From Chrysogorgia sp. JL179-B06 (taxonomy: Eukaryota; Cnidaria; Anthozoa; Scleralcyonacea; Chrysogorgiidae), in contig JAYKKM010000047.1 in NCBI GenBank assembly GCA_035772405.1, positions 4,141,501-4,205,500 on the forward strand: 64,000 bases of DNA. Direction: 5' to 3'. Positions 10,299 through 22,105 of this stretch are shown here, piece after piece. The notes below the pieces were generated by a model. It did no database searches, was not told the origin of the DNA, and saw only the letters and a list, made by a program, of their open reading frames with translations. A program made the position numbers and the translations under genes. The first letter of the stretch is position 1; each line of letters begins with the position of its first letter.

Positions 10299-13200
10299 GT
10301 GCCAATTTTGTTTAAACGATTCTCTACCCTTTCAGTCACTTGATGATCTTGACTATCAATTAAATATCATAAAAAACGAAAAATTAACTAAAAAAGATAT
10401 GGATAGACTAAACCAATTAAAATATAATCCATTTGAAAGAAGTAACAATACCACATTATTTGATAACTGTGAAAATTTAGATAATTCACTTAACATGAAA
10501 TAAATTAATTGCAATTATTACCTACCAAATGAATTCAATGAACAATTACTACGAAACTCACCAAAACCAATCAATGTTCATGGTCAATACTGCATTTAAA
10601 TATCAGAAGTATTAAAAATAAATTTGACTCATTTAAACACTTACTAAATTCTCTCAACAAGCACTTTGAAATCATTGGTTTAACAGAAACATGGTTAAAT
10701 GATACCAACAATGAAAACTTTGAACTTGATGAATATGATTATGTAAGTTCAAACAGATCAAACAAAAAAGGTGGGGGAGTAGGTATATATGTCACAAAAC
10801 AATCAGTTTATAAATCTCGCGATGATTTAAATTATAATATAGAAAATGAAATTGAAACTATTTTTATTGAAATAGAAACACCTTTTGGTAAGAATAAAAT
10901 CAAAAATTGAAATATTTGAAAACGTAATGAATAAAATACTTGAAAAAATTACAAAAGAAAATAAAATTTGCTATCTTATGGGAGATTTTAATATCGACCT
11001 ACTTAAATCAGAATCTTGTGATTATGCAAATAGATTTTCTGAACAGCTCTTAGCTTTATATCATCATTTATTCCATTAATAACAAAACCTACACGAATTA
11101 CTAGCCATACTGCTACATTAATTGACAATATCTTTACAAATGACATTGAAAATTCTATGTCTAGTACTTATAATGGACTTATTTTCAATGATATGTCTGA
11201 TCACCTACCAATTGTACATATGTCAGGTTCAAACAATCACACTAATAACATTAAAGAAACAAACCTCAAATATAAAAGACTTATTAATAATGAGACTAGC
11301 AATTTATTTCTCAACTCTATTAAAAACACCTCATGGAGTGATGTTCTTACTAAGGAAAATCCGACAGAGGCCTTTAATGAATTTTCAAAAATTTACACAA
11401 CAGCTTACGAAACTAACTTCCCATTAAAACATATGACAAGGAAAAATGTTAACAAAATTAAAAGTCCCTGGATGACAAATTGTATTGTTAGATCAGTAAA
11501 TAAGAAAAACAAACTTTATAAAACTTACTTAACCAAACCAATTGAAAGGAATAATATTGTATACTAAAAATATAAAAACAAACTAAACCATATTATAAAA
11601 TCTGCCAAGAAATTATATTATGAAGAACAACTAATAAAATACAAACTCAACACAAAGATGACATGGCATACAATAAATGAAATCCTTAATAGAAAAAAAA
11701 AATTAAAGAACTACCGAAAGAATTTAGTGTTGGAAATTCTACAATAAAAAATCCTATTAAAATAGCTGATGAATTCAATAAATACTTTGTAAATATTGGC
11801 CCTGAACTAGCAAAAAAAATTCCGGAGAACCCACAGAAGTCATTTAATCAATATCTTATTAACAATTATTACAGAGATAGTATGTTCCTCGATCCCATAA
11901 CTGAAAATGAAATTGAAATAGAGATAAATAATATTAAAAAAAATAAGAGCCCTGGGTATGATGAAATTATTGGCAAAGTTATAAAACTAACTGGAAAGGA
12001 AATTTCAAAACCACTGGCACATATATTTAATTTGACATTCTTACATGGAAATATTCCAGATAATCTAAAAATAGCCTTAGTAACACCAATTTTCAAAGCA
12101 AATGAAAAAAATAAATTTGAAAATTATAGACCAATATCGGTTCTTTCTTGTTTCTCTAAAATACTAGAAAAACTTATGTACAAAAGGCTGATTAAATATA
12201 TTGAAAAACATAAAATTTTATCTAAACATCAGTATGGCTTTAGACAAAATAGATCGACTGAACTCGCAATTATTGAACTGGTAGACAAAGTATCAAAAGC
12301 AATAGATAAAGGTGAATACACAATTGGTATATTTCTAGATTTGTCAAAAGCGTTTGACACCATTAATCACAAGATTCTGATTAAAAAATTAGATTACTAT
12401 GGTATAAGGGGAATACCTCAAAAATGGTTTGAAAATTATCTAGAAAATAGAAAACAAATTGTAAAATACAACCAAGTAAAGTCAAAACCAATGACAATTA
12501 CAAGTGGTGTTCCCCAAGGGTCAATATTAGGACCACTCCTATTTCTTCTATACATAAACGATATTCAAAACTGCAGCCAGATAATTTCAATGATATTATT
12601 CGCAGATGACACAAATATATTTTACAGTAATTCTTGCCTTAAAAAGCTTAACGAAATTATTCAACTTGAAATTGATAAAATAGCTGAATGGTTAATTATT
12701 AACAAATTATCAATCAATACTTCAAAAACAAAATTTATTTTATTTAGAACACAAAACAAAAAGCAAAATCACAATACAACAATTATAATTAACCGTCAAA
12801 ACATCAAACAAGTAATGAACACAGCATTTCTGGGTATCATTATCGACGAGTGTATGGTGTCAAAAAAAATTATTAAATCCACTGGTCTGATATATAGCGA
12901 GAATACGGCATTTTACTAATTTGAATACTCTAACATTAATTTATTATGCGTTAGTCTATCCATATCTTATCTATGGTAACCTAATATGGGGTAATACATA
13001 CAACAAACGAATCCAAATATTAATGAACATTCAAAAAAAAATTGTACGTTTAATGACTTTCAACTCTTATATGGAACACACTAAACCAATTTTTGAAAAT
13101 CTGAAAATATTAAATATCTTTAAAATCAATGATCATTTGATTAGCTTGTTCATGTTTCGTTATCACTACACCAAAAATTTACCGGAAGTTTTTACAAATT

Positions 13201-13810
13201 ATTTTGTATCAAACGATCAAATCCATCAGCATAACACAAGAAATGCTTCAAAACTTCACAAATCATACAAAAGAACAAATTATGTAAAGCACACTCTTTC
13301 CAACAAAGGTATTGATATTTGGAATGGTTTGGAAACTAAATTAATAAATATTAAATCCTTTAATAGCTTTAAAAGGGAAACTAAGAATTTCTATTTGAAT
13401 AATTAAATCATTCAACATTTTACTACTTATTAAAATATAGATACTTTCTCTGTAAATATATTATGTTATATTACTGTATCACTTTCACTGAATTTCACTG
13501 GGTTGCACTTAATAATTTTCTATGTCGTAAATTTATCAATTTTCTGCTTTATCTTTTCTTCTTTATCTTTTCTTCTTTATCTTATTCTTACTTTGCAAAT
13601 ATAAATAATTATCTTTATCCTTTAAACTATACACATTTTATCGAACTGACTATGTAATAATTAAAATATATAACTTACACTAGGGGTCTTATTTAAAAAG
13701 CCTTATAGGTTTCTAGTTGGCCCCTAGCCCAATCAATTTCATAATCAATGTAATAATTTTTCTATTGTAATACTTCAATATGGGCAAAAAATTAAATAAT
13801 AATAATAATA
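10299..13810 (+). mobile_element. CR1/jockey-type LINE, 5'-truncated, frameshifted
   Basis: Parts in order: end of a PHD/zinc-finger region (CQFCLNDSLPFQSLDD, about 10300), AP endonuclease (IGLTETWLND near 10675, GGGVGIYV near 10770, GDFNIDLL near 10981, SDHLPIV near 11197), reverse transcriptase (11882-12919, below) and the C-terminal region (12921-13406), then a 3' UTR ending in an (AAT)n tail. Several frameshifts and a small deletion near 12860 make it inactive. The other palindrome arm (around 15400-15412) gives the empty site, cacctaaaaataaaag. Confidence 0.9.
11882..12919 (+). pseudogene. LINE reverse transcriptase domain
   Basis: An open frame of 345 residues includes NYRPISVLSCFSKILEK, YGFRQNRST, LDLSKAFDTINH, GVPQGSILGPLLFLLYIND and the catalytic FADDTN. 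These are the RT motifs of CR1/jockey-group non-LTR retrotransposons, used for target-primed reverse transcription. Frameshifts lie before 11882 and near 12905; the C-terminal part (YALVYPYLIYGNLIWGNTY …) continues at 12921-13406 in another frame. It is the longest intact piece of the LINE at 10299-13810. Confidence 0.9.
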
Positions 13811-14243
13811 AAATAAAAGATAATAGCCATGAATTCTCCGGAGAAATATTCTGATAAACCTCGACCAAAACACAATGAAAATTGAAGTTCGCACTACTAT
13901 CTTACCTTGACAAGAGAATCTTCCCTCGTTGAAACTGAGGTAGCAGCGTAGGCAAAACAACATTCAATGGAATGCCATGGCCGTTGTGACGTTCGCAAGT
14001 TCATTCGGATGATTCGGATTGCTTCAGTAAACCCTCTGGAGTATGTCATTTTGTTGGATGATTCCTACGTCATAAAACGTCATAAAACTCGACAAACAGA
14101 CATCCAAATTTGTTCACAAATCGAGATTCAGGTCGACTATACATAGCTCGACCAAAGGGACTGGCACGAATTGCATAAGAACCCAAGCAAGCGTCAAGAA
14201 TAGTGTGCTGCCTCCCTACGGTCGGCAGCAACTATATATTTAT

Positions 14244-14460
14244 TCATACTCGCAATGCGTGTCTACCAGCTATGGACAGAGTGTTTATTCCAATAACTTT
14301 GATGTTGTGTCCCAAGTAGGAGACAAGTTTGGTTTTTGATTTGCAAAGTTTCTCTTTCGTCAATCGTTGATATGGTTCGAGGGGCATAACATTGCATTGA
14401 GCTCCAGAGTCAAGTTTCAACGCAAGATCTCTTTTACCGACTTTTACCACGACATTCCAT
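14244..14460 (-). pseudogene. Ty3/gypsy aspartic protease fragment (left arm)
   Basis: The frame MVKVGKRDLALKLDSGAQCNV… carries the retropepsin active-site triad variant DSG in LDSGAQCNVMP, followed by KTKLVSYLGHNIKVIG. It is the protease segment of a gypsy element, on the minus strand because it sits in the inverted arm. It ends at the shared sequence with the right arm. Confidence 0.75.
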
Positions 14461-14734
14461 TCAGGTTACTTTTACATGTGAAATGACAACGCAAATTTTC
14501 GTAAGGTGAAATTATGAAATTATCATATAGTATTTTCTGCTTCTCTGCGTTAGTGATTATTTATTTTGTCCTTATTTTGTACATCTTTTACGTCCTTACG
14601 AAAATTTGCGTTGTCATTTCACATGTAAAACTGAAACATTTTCACTTGAAATATCCTTACATCCGTAAAATGTATGCGAAATTTTTGCAAGGGATGCCCC
14701 CAATTATATATTTAGTCTCTGTACGGGCCTGAAT

Positions 14735-14905
14735 GGAATGTCGTGGTAAAAGTCGGTAAAAGAGATCTTGCGTTGAAACTTGACTCTGGAGCTCAATGCA
14801 ATGTTACGCCCCTCGAACCCAAATCAAAAACCAAACTTGTCTCCTACTTGGGACACAACATCAAAGTTATTGGAATAAACACTCTGTCCATTGCGAGTAT
14901 GAATA
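14735..14905 (+). pseudogene. Ty3/gypsy aspartic protease fragment (right arm)
   Basis: Mirror copy of 14244-14460 with DSGAQCNV retained and a deletion of about 15 codons (the YQRLTKEKLC stretch of the other arm is missing). It reads in the direction of the gag and RT fragments, so this arm is probably in the original orientation. Confidence 0.75.
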
Positions 14906-16232
14906 AATATATAGTTGCTGCCGACCGTAGGGAGGCAGTACACTATTCTTGACGCTTCCTTGGGAACATTCTCTAATATCTTGTGTTGTGATATTCCGGA
15001 ACAGGCTAATTAGTTTCGTAGATCCCTCTGTTGCTAGAACCATCCTGCACTTTGGTCGAGCTATGTATAGTCGACCTGAATCTCGATTTGTGAAAAAATT
15101 TGGATGTCTGTTTGTCGAGTTTTATGACGTTTTAAGACGTAGGAATCATCCAACAAAATGACATACTCCAGAGGGTTTACTGAAGCAATCCGAATCATCC
15201 GAATGAACTTGCGAACGTCACAACGGCCATGGCATTCCATTGAATGTTGTTTTGCCTACGCTGCTACCTCAGTTTCAACGAGGGAAGATTGAAGATTCTC
15301 TTGTCAAGGTAAGAAAGTAGTGCGAACTTCAATTTTCATTGTGTTTTGGTCGAGGTTTATCAGAATATTTCTCCGGAGAATTCATGGCTGTTATCTTTTA
15401 TTTTTAGGTGCATACTGGTGTGAGTTTGTCCATTCGTGTTCGCGCTGATCAGCATTCTGATCAGACGTTTATATCTACGTGTGCCTATCACGTATATTAA
15501 ATCAAATCAACCCATTGTGCTTGTCAAAAACGAAACGAGCAATTGTGCTCGTTAAAACCAAACCATGCGAAGTCATTGTGCTCGCTAAAAACAATACAAA
15601 CGAAGCGTCGACCGCTAAATTCTAGAATACCCGTCCACTAGCTTTCGCTATTTGCATCTGTTGACAGTTAGTAAAAGGGTCAAATTACGGAAAGTTCATC
15701 ATATACAATTGCTTCGTTCTATTTTAAAACCCCATTTAATTTGATAACTATTAACAAGTACACACAATATAAACCTTCGAGATTATATTTAAAGAGATTT
15801 TAGAGCAACCTGGTTTCTATTTCTGCCTCGAATGCGGTTTCAAAAGTTGACGGGTATTCCGTAGAATATTTACTCGGCGTCGACACTCGACATCAGAAGA
15901 ATACATAGTCGTCTTTATTCTTGAATAATGTAGAAAATGTAGATAACAAGATAACAGATATTGAGCATACAGAAGAATGCACAGTCCGTGTCACTGGTGT
16001 CCATATGAGAAACAAATTCTGATTTACTTAGTTTATCAACTTACTGCTATTGTGTTCATATTGAACACTAATTCAGTTTATCAACTGTATAATTAGCCTG
16101 CGTGCAGTCTCTACATCGGAAACGATGACGAAACATTCATCGGAAACGAAACACGCTACTGTATAATGTCAACAGTCAACTGTTTTGTTATACAACTGTT
16201 TTAGCTTTATGTTCAATTGCATTTTTATTGAA

Positions 16233-16385
16233 CTGTTCAAGTTATACATCTGTTTAATAGTATACATGTTCATGAACTACCATATTGCGATTGAATAGAT
16301 GTTGTATAACTGTTCAAGTTTAATATACATCTGTTTAATATTATACATGTTAATGAACTACTATATTGCGATTGAATAGATGTTG
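16233..16385 (+). repeat. Tandem duplication, about 77-bp unit, two copies
   Basis: The unit beginning ctgttcaag and ending cgattgaatagatgttg occurs twice with a few substitutions. Confidence 0.85.
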
Positions 16386-16399
16386 AGAACGGTTAACAA

Positions 16400-16902
16400 G
16401 GGGGTCAGACAACAACAGGGAGGGGGCATCCACAAATGTGCCAGGGGCCCCTGCACATGCTTCATCCGCCCATGGATGTGCGTAATGAATAGCTTACCCC
16501 AGATAGATGTCTAACCCCAGCTAAGGGTAAGCAGAATTTTTCAAACGGGGATCGTTTTACCTCTCATGAAATTATTTTGGGGTGGGGGAGGGGAGCAACA
16601 GCCAAAGGATTTCTTCCCGGCATGTTGAAAGTCTGAAAACGCTTTTAACTTGAATTAATTTAATTTGAATTAATTTAATTTTACAAAAACCCAAGGTTTT
16701 TACAGGAATGTAAAAATTCCCTTCCATGCACCTCAGAGTACCGTTGGTCCAGCAAGCTCTGTGTGAGCTTCATATATATGTAGAGCTCACTATCTCCGCT
16801 GCAACTTTGACTTTAATAAGCCAACCACTTATTTTTGCAATTTTGCACAATATCATGACTGACTTGGATTTCAAGGCAGTACTTCCCTTGCGATAGTAAC
16901 TT
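16400..16902. other. No gene seen
   Basis: Non-coding sequence between the inverted duplication and the next foldback, with G-rich and C-rich runs at 16400-16470 and 16570-16600. Confidence 0.4.
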
Positions 16903-17690
16903 CTAGTTTTATTACTATTTTTTATAAGAATTCATTTATTTACCGCGCGTCCGAGGGCTTTATATAGCATAAAGCCCGACAATTGGAGGGATCTATCTGA
17001 TTTAGTTCATGATTGAGGAGGTTTTCCAACAACGTTTTGTCCATTTTATCCACCTTGGACAAAGATTTCCCAAGTTTTTTCCTTCATTTCTTAGTATTCA
17101 TGGTCTTAATGCTAGATAAAGCCCGCGGTACATCAACGAAAACCGACTGAATCATGAACTAATTGTTCATATCTTCTTTCATAACATCTATATATTCTAT
17201 ATGACTTGTTTTGTAAATCATAAAGCTTAGCAGTGTTTCAAAATATTCATCAAATACATTGCTACTCTATATATTACCCCCTGCGGTGTACATCTCGCTA
17301 ACCGTCACTGCCTCCTCCGCAGGCTCTTAATCGGGAGTGGGCCAGCAATGGTTGATGGGAAGGTGATGGGCTCTCGTAATTTGTACGCGAGCGACTGGGG
17401 ACGAGGCAGTAACAGTAAATTTGATTTTCCTGTATATTTTACGGAAAAAATAGTAATATAACAATGTTTATCTGACGGTTAAAAGCGAGATGAACACCGC
17501 AGGGGGTAATATATAGAGTAGCAAGTGTATTTGATGAATATTTTGAAACACTGCTAAGCTTTATGATCTACAAAACAAGTCATATAGAATATATTGATGT
17601 TATGAAAGAAGATATGAACAATTACAGGCTAACATTATGCATTTTTATGCTGTAAATAAATGAATTATTATAAAAAAAAATACTAATATA
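16903..17690. mobile_element. Foldback element, about 790 bp
   Basis: Outer ends pair (ttattactattttttataa at the left with the complement ending at 17690), then a long inner inverted repeat: 17160-17290 (attgttcatatcttctttc … ccccctgcggtg) with 17490-17626. The loop contains a smaller hairpin (cactgcctcctccgc / gaggcagtaacag). No ORF. It sits between the inverted duplication and the gypsy RT fragment. Confidence 0.75.
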
Positions 17691-17897
17691 ACTATATATT
17701 TATTCATACTCGCAATGCGTGTCTACTTGACCGAAGAGAGAAACTTGGGGTAATCGAGAATGTCACTGAACCGACAGAATGGGTCAATTCATTGGTCGTT
17801 GTGGAGAAATGCAATGGCAAAGCAATTTTGAGAGAGCACTACCCCATGAAGACCATCGAGTAGGTCGCTGCCAAGTTAAGTGGAGCGAAAGTGTTTA

Positions 17898-18243
17898 ATA
17901 ATGATGTAAATGGCTACTCCGAGTGACGAACCATACCGGACAAGTAGAGAAAACTCTACCTGACCCGGCTGCGATTCGAACCCGCGACCTTCGGTTTGCT
18001 AGTCCGACGCTCTACCGACTGAGCTACAGGTCAAGTTGGGAGCAGGTGGTCGAATGATGGTACTTGGGCTATTTGATATTTCGAAACAGATTAGCAAACC
18101 GAACTAGCAAACCGAAGGTCGCGTGTTCGAATCCCAGCCGGGTCAAGTAGAGTTTTCTCTACTTGTCCGGTATGGTTCGTCACTCGGAGTAGCCATTTAC
18201 ATCATTATTATTCACAACCCGAGTTCATAATCCTCATAACATT
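17898..18243. mobile_element. tRNA-derived SINE-like inverted pair with 11-bp target duplication
   Basis: It is flanked by the perfect duplication gaaagtgttta (17887-17897, 18244-18254), inside the gypsy RT coding sequence GAKVF. The left and right parts are reverse complements from gatgtaaatggctactccga inward to the tRNA 3' half, so two copies face each other; the right one has about 35 extra bases at its end. The left copy carries a whole tRNA-like region. Confidence 0.85.
17962..18032 (-). tRNA. tRNA-like sequence within SINE (anticodon loop reads AGC)
   Basis: The minus strand reads gacctgtagctcagtcgg … gcgggttcgaatc … ccgggtc, with A box tagctcagtcgg and B box ggttcgaatc. The acceptor stem pairs 6 of 7, and the loop CTAGCAA gives anticodon AGC (Ala). 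Because it sits inside a transposed element with target duplication I regard it as an SINE promoter head and not a functional tRNA gene. Confidence 0.55.
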
Positions 18244-18817
18244 GAAAGTGTTTAGCACAATTGACGCATCGTCAGGATTGTAGCAGATCAAAGTAGATTC
18301 AGAAAGTTCCAAATTTGTAACTTTCAACTCGCCATTCGGAAGATATAAATTTTTGAGACTTCCGTTTGGAATCAATTCTGCGCCAGAGATCTTTCAAAGG
18401 CGAATGACACAGGCGTTAGAACTTAGACGACATCGAAGGAAGCTGTTATTGTCGATGACATCTTGGTATGGGGTAACACCAATGAAAAACATAACACAAG
18501 ATTACGAAAAGCACTTCTAAGAGCACGCGAATTAAGCCTCAAGCTCAACAAAGAGAAATCAGAGATCGAAACGAATGAACTACCGTATATTGTCAGTCTC
18601 CTAACAAGTGATGGAGTGAAACCAGAAACACAGAAAGTTGACGCGATTAAACAAGAAAGAACTCCAGAGGTTAATTTATAGGAATGGTGAATTATCTCGC
18701 AAAGTTCATCCCAAACCTTTCAAATGTCACTATTCCACTAACAGAATTGTTGAAGAAAGACATAGCTTGCCACTGGGAAGAAATACACAGTGAAGCGTTT
18801 GAAGAAATCAAGCGAAG

Positions 18818-19323
18818 AGCAGGCCCGTAGCGAGCTGTTAAGGACAGGGGTGCCGAGTGACGTAACCGCGATAACCCGCTAGGGGGTCGGGGCATGCCCC
18901 CCGCGGGGGAATTTTGAAATACAGAGTCTCTGGAATGCTATTTCCTGCGTTTTGAGACGACTATATTAAAGAATTCTGAAGGTTATGAAACGTCATTTTA
19001 AACAGTCAAAAGACAACAATTATTAACAAAAGCAAATCTTATTCTACCTTTCGAAAACAACGGTAAGTAGCGAAATATATCAGCGTTTTCCGAAAACGAA
19101 AGCCTACATGAGCCTGATTTTATTACAGCTAGCGGTTCACACTCTGTTCTAAGTGGTTACTTCATGTTAGGTGCACACAGCAGTTTTAGTTAGGTTCAGG
19201 CATTTCAAGATTGTTATGACGCAAAAAATGTTTATTTAAATTATTTTAATGTTATTTTTCGAATATCGGTTGAAATTTTTTCTGTCCTTATCATACTATT
19301 TCTGAGCAAATTTCGGGGGGTAG
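18818..19323. mobile_element. 506-bp MITE in gypsy RT
   Basis: The gypsy frame FEEIKR is interrupted and resumes as VTEEKGLQYYDV; gaagag occurs on both sides (18812-18817, 19324-19329), a 6-bp target duplication. The ends are caggcccgtag at the left and gtagcctg at the right, only about 5-7 bp inverted. No ORF. The type is uncertain (hAT-like look but 6 bp and not 8). Confidence 0.55.
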
Positions 19324-19547
19324 CCTGGAAGAGTCACTGAAGAGAAAGGACTGCAGTACTACGATGTTTCAAAACCAGTAGTGCTATCCGTAGACTCCTC
19401 ACGTCTTATGGGCTAGGAGCGTGTCTCCTTCAAGAAGAACGGTCGGTAACTTATGCGTCACGATCCTTAAACAGCGGCGAAAAGAACTACGCCCAGATCG
19501 AGAAGGAACTTTTGGCAATACTTTTCGGATGCACAAAATACCACCAA

Positions 19548-19573
19548 TATATATATATATATATATATATATA
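19548..19573. repeat. (TA)n tract in RNase H remnant
   Basis: Short TA expansion between KYHQY and the KPVT-type motif of the RNase H domain. Confidence 0.9.
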
Positions 19574-20027
19574 CTCGAAGCCTGTTACCGTGGAAACAGA
19601 CCACAACCCCTAGAATACTTATTCAGAAAGCCACTAACCGCTGCACCGCCGAGACTACAACGAATGATGCTGAGCTTACAGAAGTACGACCTCTCCGTTC
19701 AATACAAACCCGGAAAAAGTTTGTACATCGCTGATACACTCAGTCGAGCACCATCGCCAGCACTAGGTGAAACCAAAGACCAGTATGTGGTGCATACGAT
19801 AGAATATCGTCCAATAAGCAATGAGAAGTTACAACAATTTCAACGAGAAACCAACAACGACCCAACGTTAATAACGCTGCACCACACCATACAGGAGGGA
19901 TGCCCTGATCACAAAACAAGTGTTGACCCAACCATCAGAGAGTACGTACTGGTCAATTCGTGACGAAATTAGCTCCCAAGATGGTCTACTGCTTCGTGAA
20001 AAAAGGCTCGTCGTACCATCGTCTAAT

Positions 20028-21110
20028 TAATGTAGGATTAGCTGTGATGTGCTGTCATGCACACCGTACTGTAAAGTAGTAAACGACTTTGTAATTAAAT
20101 GCATAAATTACAATTGTTGTTAAACTATATTTTTTGGTAATTTTGGACTTATCGTCGGGCAAAAGTCTTGTTCGTTAACCGATTAAATTTGTGGAGTTAA
20201 ATTTGTTGTATAAAACGAACTTACATTAACGTTGACTAATCGACGAATTTAACCAAATTAAATTCATCTGAATTAAATACGACGTATGAAACTGGCCTGA
20301 CTAAGATTTGACCAGTACATGAATTTCACCTACAACTGTCTATTGCTATGCAAGTAATAATTCATCCTGATTGGCCCGTCTTGAATTTACAGCCAGTCAG
20401 AATGCAAAATATCATGCCGTGCACTGTTGTTGTCGATATCGGATTATTATTAACAATAATCGATTGTCGAAACAAATGAAGAAAAAATCGATTAATTGGG
20501 AGCAGCTCTAACCATAATGGCTTTGTATATAATTTACACAAAAAATGTAAATTATATTACACAAGCCATTACGGCCCCCCAACCCGCGGAGAGCCGACTC
20601 GCAGGCAGGTGCATACTCGAGACTCGAGTATTGGGGAATTCATGGGTTAAAGTTTTGTTGTTATGTTTTCTGGGCTGCCTATGGCCTTTACATTTTGTAA
20701 GTACAATTTTATTTGAAAATATAATTGGCATATAAAGTACACAAAAGTGGATATATAGCTAGATTCCAGTATAATTATTAAATATGCTTACTTTTCTCAG
20801 GCTTGCAGGCTTGTAAATGCTTTAATTATCCATGCTTTCCTTTGCAGGGATGTTGTTCAGAAAATGTAGCGCTGAAACTTTGAGTCTGTTGCCAGATGAA
20901 TAAGGTTTGCTGATGCCTTTAAGCTATTACAATAAGAAAATCCTGTATGTATTACTTTGAAATTATATTTATTTAAATTTCACATAATAATTATATTAAA
21001 TGTGCGGTGAACACACAATATTATAAGAGAAGTACATAAAGTACCAGTGTGCTACCTATACCGGCACTATACCTGTCGTTCTCTCCCCATGTTCTCTCCT
21101 CATTATAAAT
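20028..21110. other. No firm gene; palindrome and possible splice donor
   Basis: A hairpin lies at 20512-20573 (ccataatggctttgtatata with its near-complement). A consensus donor (cattttGTAAGTA, G at 20698) and a possible acceptor (tttgcag|ggatg near 20849) could mark 5' exons of the Pro-rich candidate downstream, but no convincing coding sequence joins them. Confidence 0.3.
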
Positions 21111-21129
21111 GTAGGTTTTTCTATTTTTG

Positions 21130-21525
21130 CACTGAGATTGATCGAGGACGTCTAAAGCGAGCTCGCCGTCCACCACAGACGTTTCAGTATACAGCACTTG
21201 GTGGAAACCCTTGCTACATGTCCAACGTACAAGCCACTCCAGTTGCTGTATATCCAGGATTGAGACTTTGGCCACTGCACCCCCTCAACTATCACCTATA
21301 CCAGTTCCACCAACTATTCCAGTTCCACCACCTATACCAATTCCACCACCTATACCAGTTCCACCACCTCAGCTACAATCAACTCCATTACTATGTTGTT
21401 ATTGTGGGCAGGTCGTCCTTCAGCCATACTGTAACCAGTTATTACCAGTACATATGGCCAATCAGTATTACTTGAATGGACTAAACAGATTGGGCATACC
21501 ACAATGGCCAATCTTTTGTTATTAA
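21130..21525 (+). pseudogene. Candidate Pro-rich/CxxC exon, frameshifted
   Basis: One frame reads RGRLKRARRPPQTFQYTALG and NPCYMSNVQATPVAVYPG; after one frame change near 21255 another continues with a Pro repeat (PIPVPP/PIPIPP, four units, about 21295-21370) and LLCCYCGQVV … NGLNRLGIPQWP to a stop at 21525. An AATAAA follows at 21524-21529. The Pro repeat, a CxxC pair and a poly(A) signal suggest a last exon or retrocopy. I do not recognise the family, and the frame change argues for a pseudogene or an unseen intron. Confidence 0.35.
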
Positions 21526-21539
21526 TAAACATTGTTTGT

Positions 21540-22105
21540 TGTTTTTTTTGTTTGCTAACTTGGCTACATGATGTATAGTATAAGTTACTGTAAATGGAGT
21601 TGAACACTCGATATTGATGCCTAGTTAGACATTTGTGGAATGGAACAGACATCTTGATCATTATTTGTTACTGTCGTGGAAGACTTCTCCATTTATGGGG
21701 AGTGTGTCAGCAATGCATTACGCGCTGCTTCTCCCCCCTGTAAGATGACGTGAGAGACATGTAAAAAGGTAGTACAAAATGGAGACAGGTTAAATTATAT
21801 TTTATTATACGAGTCTTTAAATCTGTTTGGGGTGTAACATATGCTGTATAATAAATACTGCTGTATTGTACACTATACACTTTCAATCACACAGGACCAT
21901 GCAGTCAATTTTCAAAAACCTCACGTGCATCTCTCTATTTCTTGTATTTTCATTTGAACATATGCACCTGTACTGGGAACTTGATTTGCTGTTCCTATGT
22001 GAGATGTCGCCTGAATAATACGATAAAATAGTAAAAATACTGAATTAATTTTCTTAGTGAGTTTATAATAATTTGGGTCTCTAAAATAGCATTTCCTGAA
22101 TTTTT
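21540..22105. other. No gene seen
   Basis: Intergenic. The stretch around 21685-21745 (cttctcc … gtgtgtcagcaatgc … ctgcttctcc) loosely resembles the loop region of the 92-bp MITE at 1638-1729. Confidence 0.4.

Larger units (their letters stand above)
9548..16116. repeat. 6.6-kb inverted duplication with gypsy protease, LINE in one arm
   Basis: The left arm (9548-10298 plus 13808-14506) and right arm (14593-16116) are reverse complements from tagagactgcacgcaggc at the outside to ccttacgaaaatttgcg at the centre. A LINE (10299-13810) interrupts only the left arm. The right arm has about 95 extra bases (14631-14730) and some extra sequence near 14960-15040, so the arms have diverged and this is not a simple assembly mirror. 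Each inner arm carries the gypsy aspartic protease fragment. Confidence 0.85.
17700..20027 (+). pseudogene. Ty3/gypsy pol remnant: RT, RNase H, integrase linker
   Basis: Reading through the insertions, the translation gives NLGVIENVTEPTEWVNSLVV, EHYPMKTIE, the RT palm (SPFGSY/F-type region near 18330), IVDDILVWGNTNE (catalytic VDD, near 18455), LNKEKSEIETNELPYI, GMVNYLAKFIPN, then RNase H (VVLSVDSS near 19375, ASRSLNSGEKNYAQIEKELLAI near 19460), LQKYDLSVQYKPGKS, ADTLSRAPSPA and the start of the integrase linker (EYWSIRDEIS…LLREKRLVVPS, about 19945-20020). It is broken by a tRNA-derived element (17898-18243), a MITE (18818-19323), a TA tract and stops. The integrase core is missing. Confidence 0.85.
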
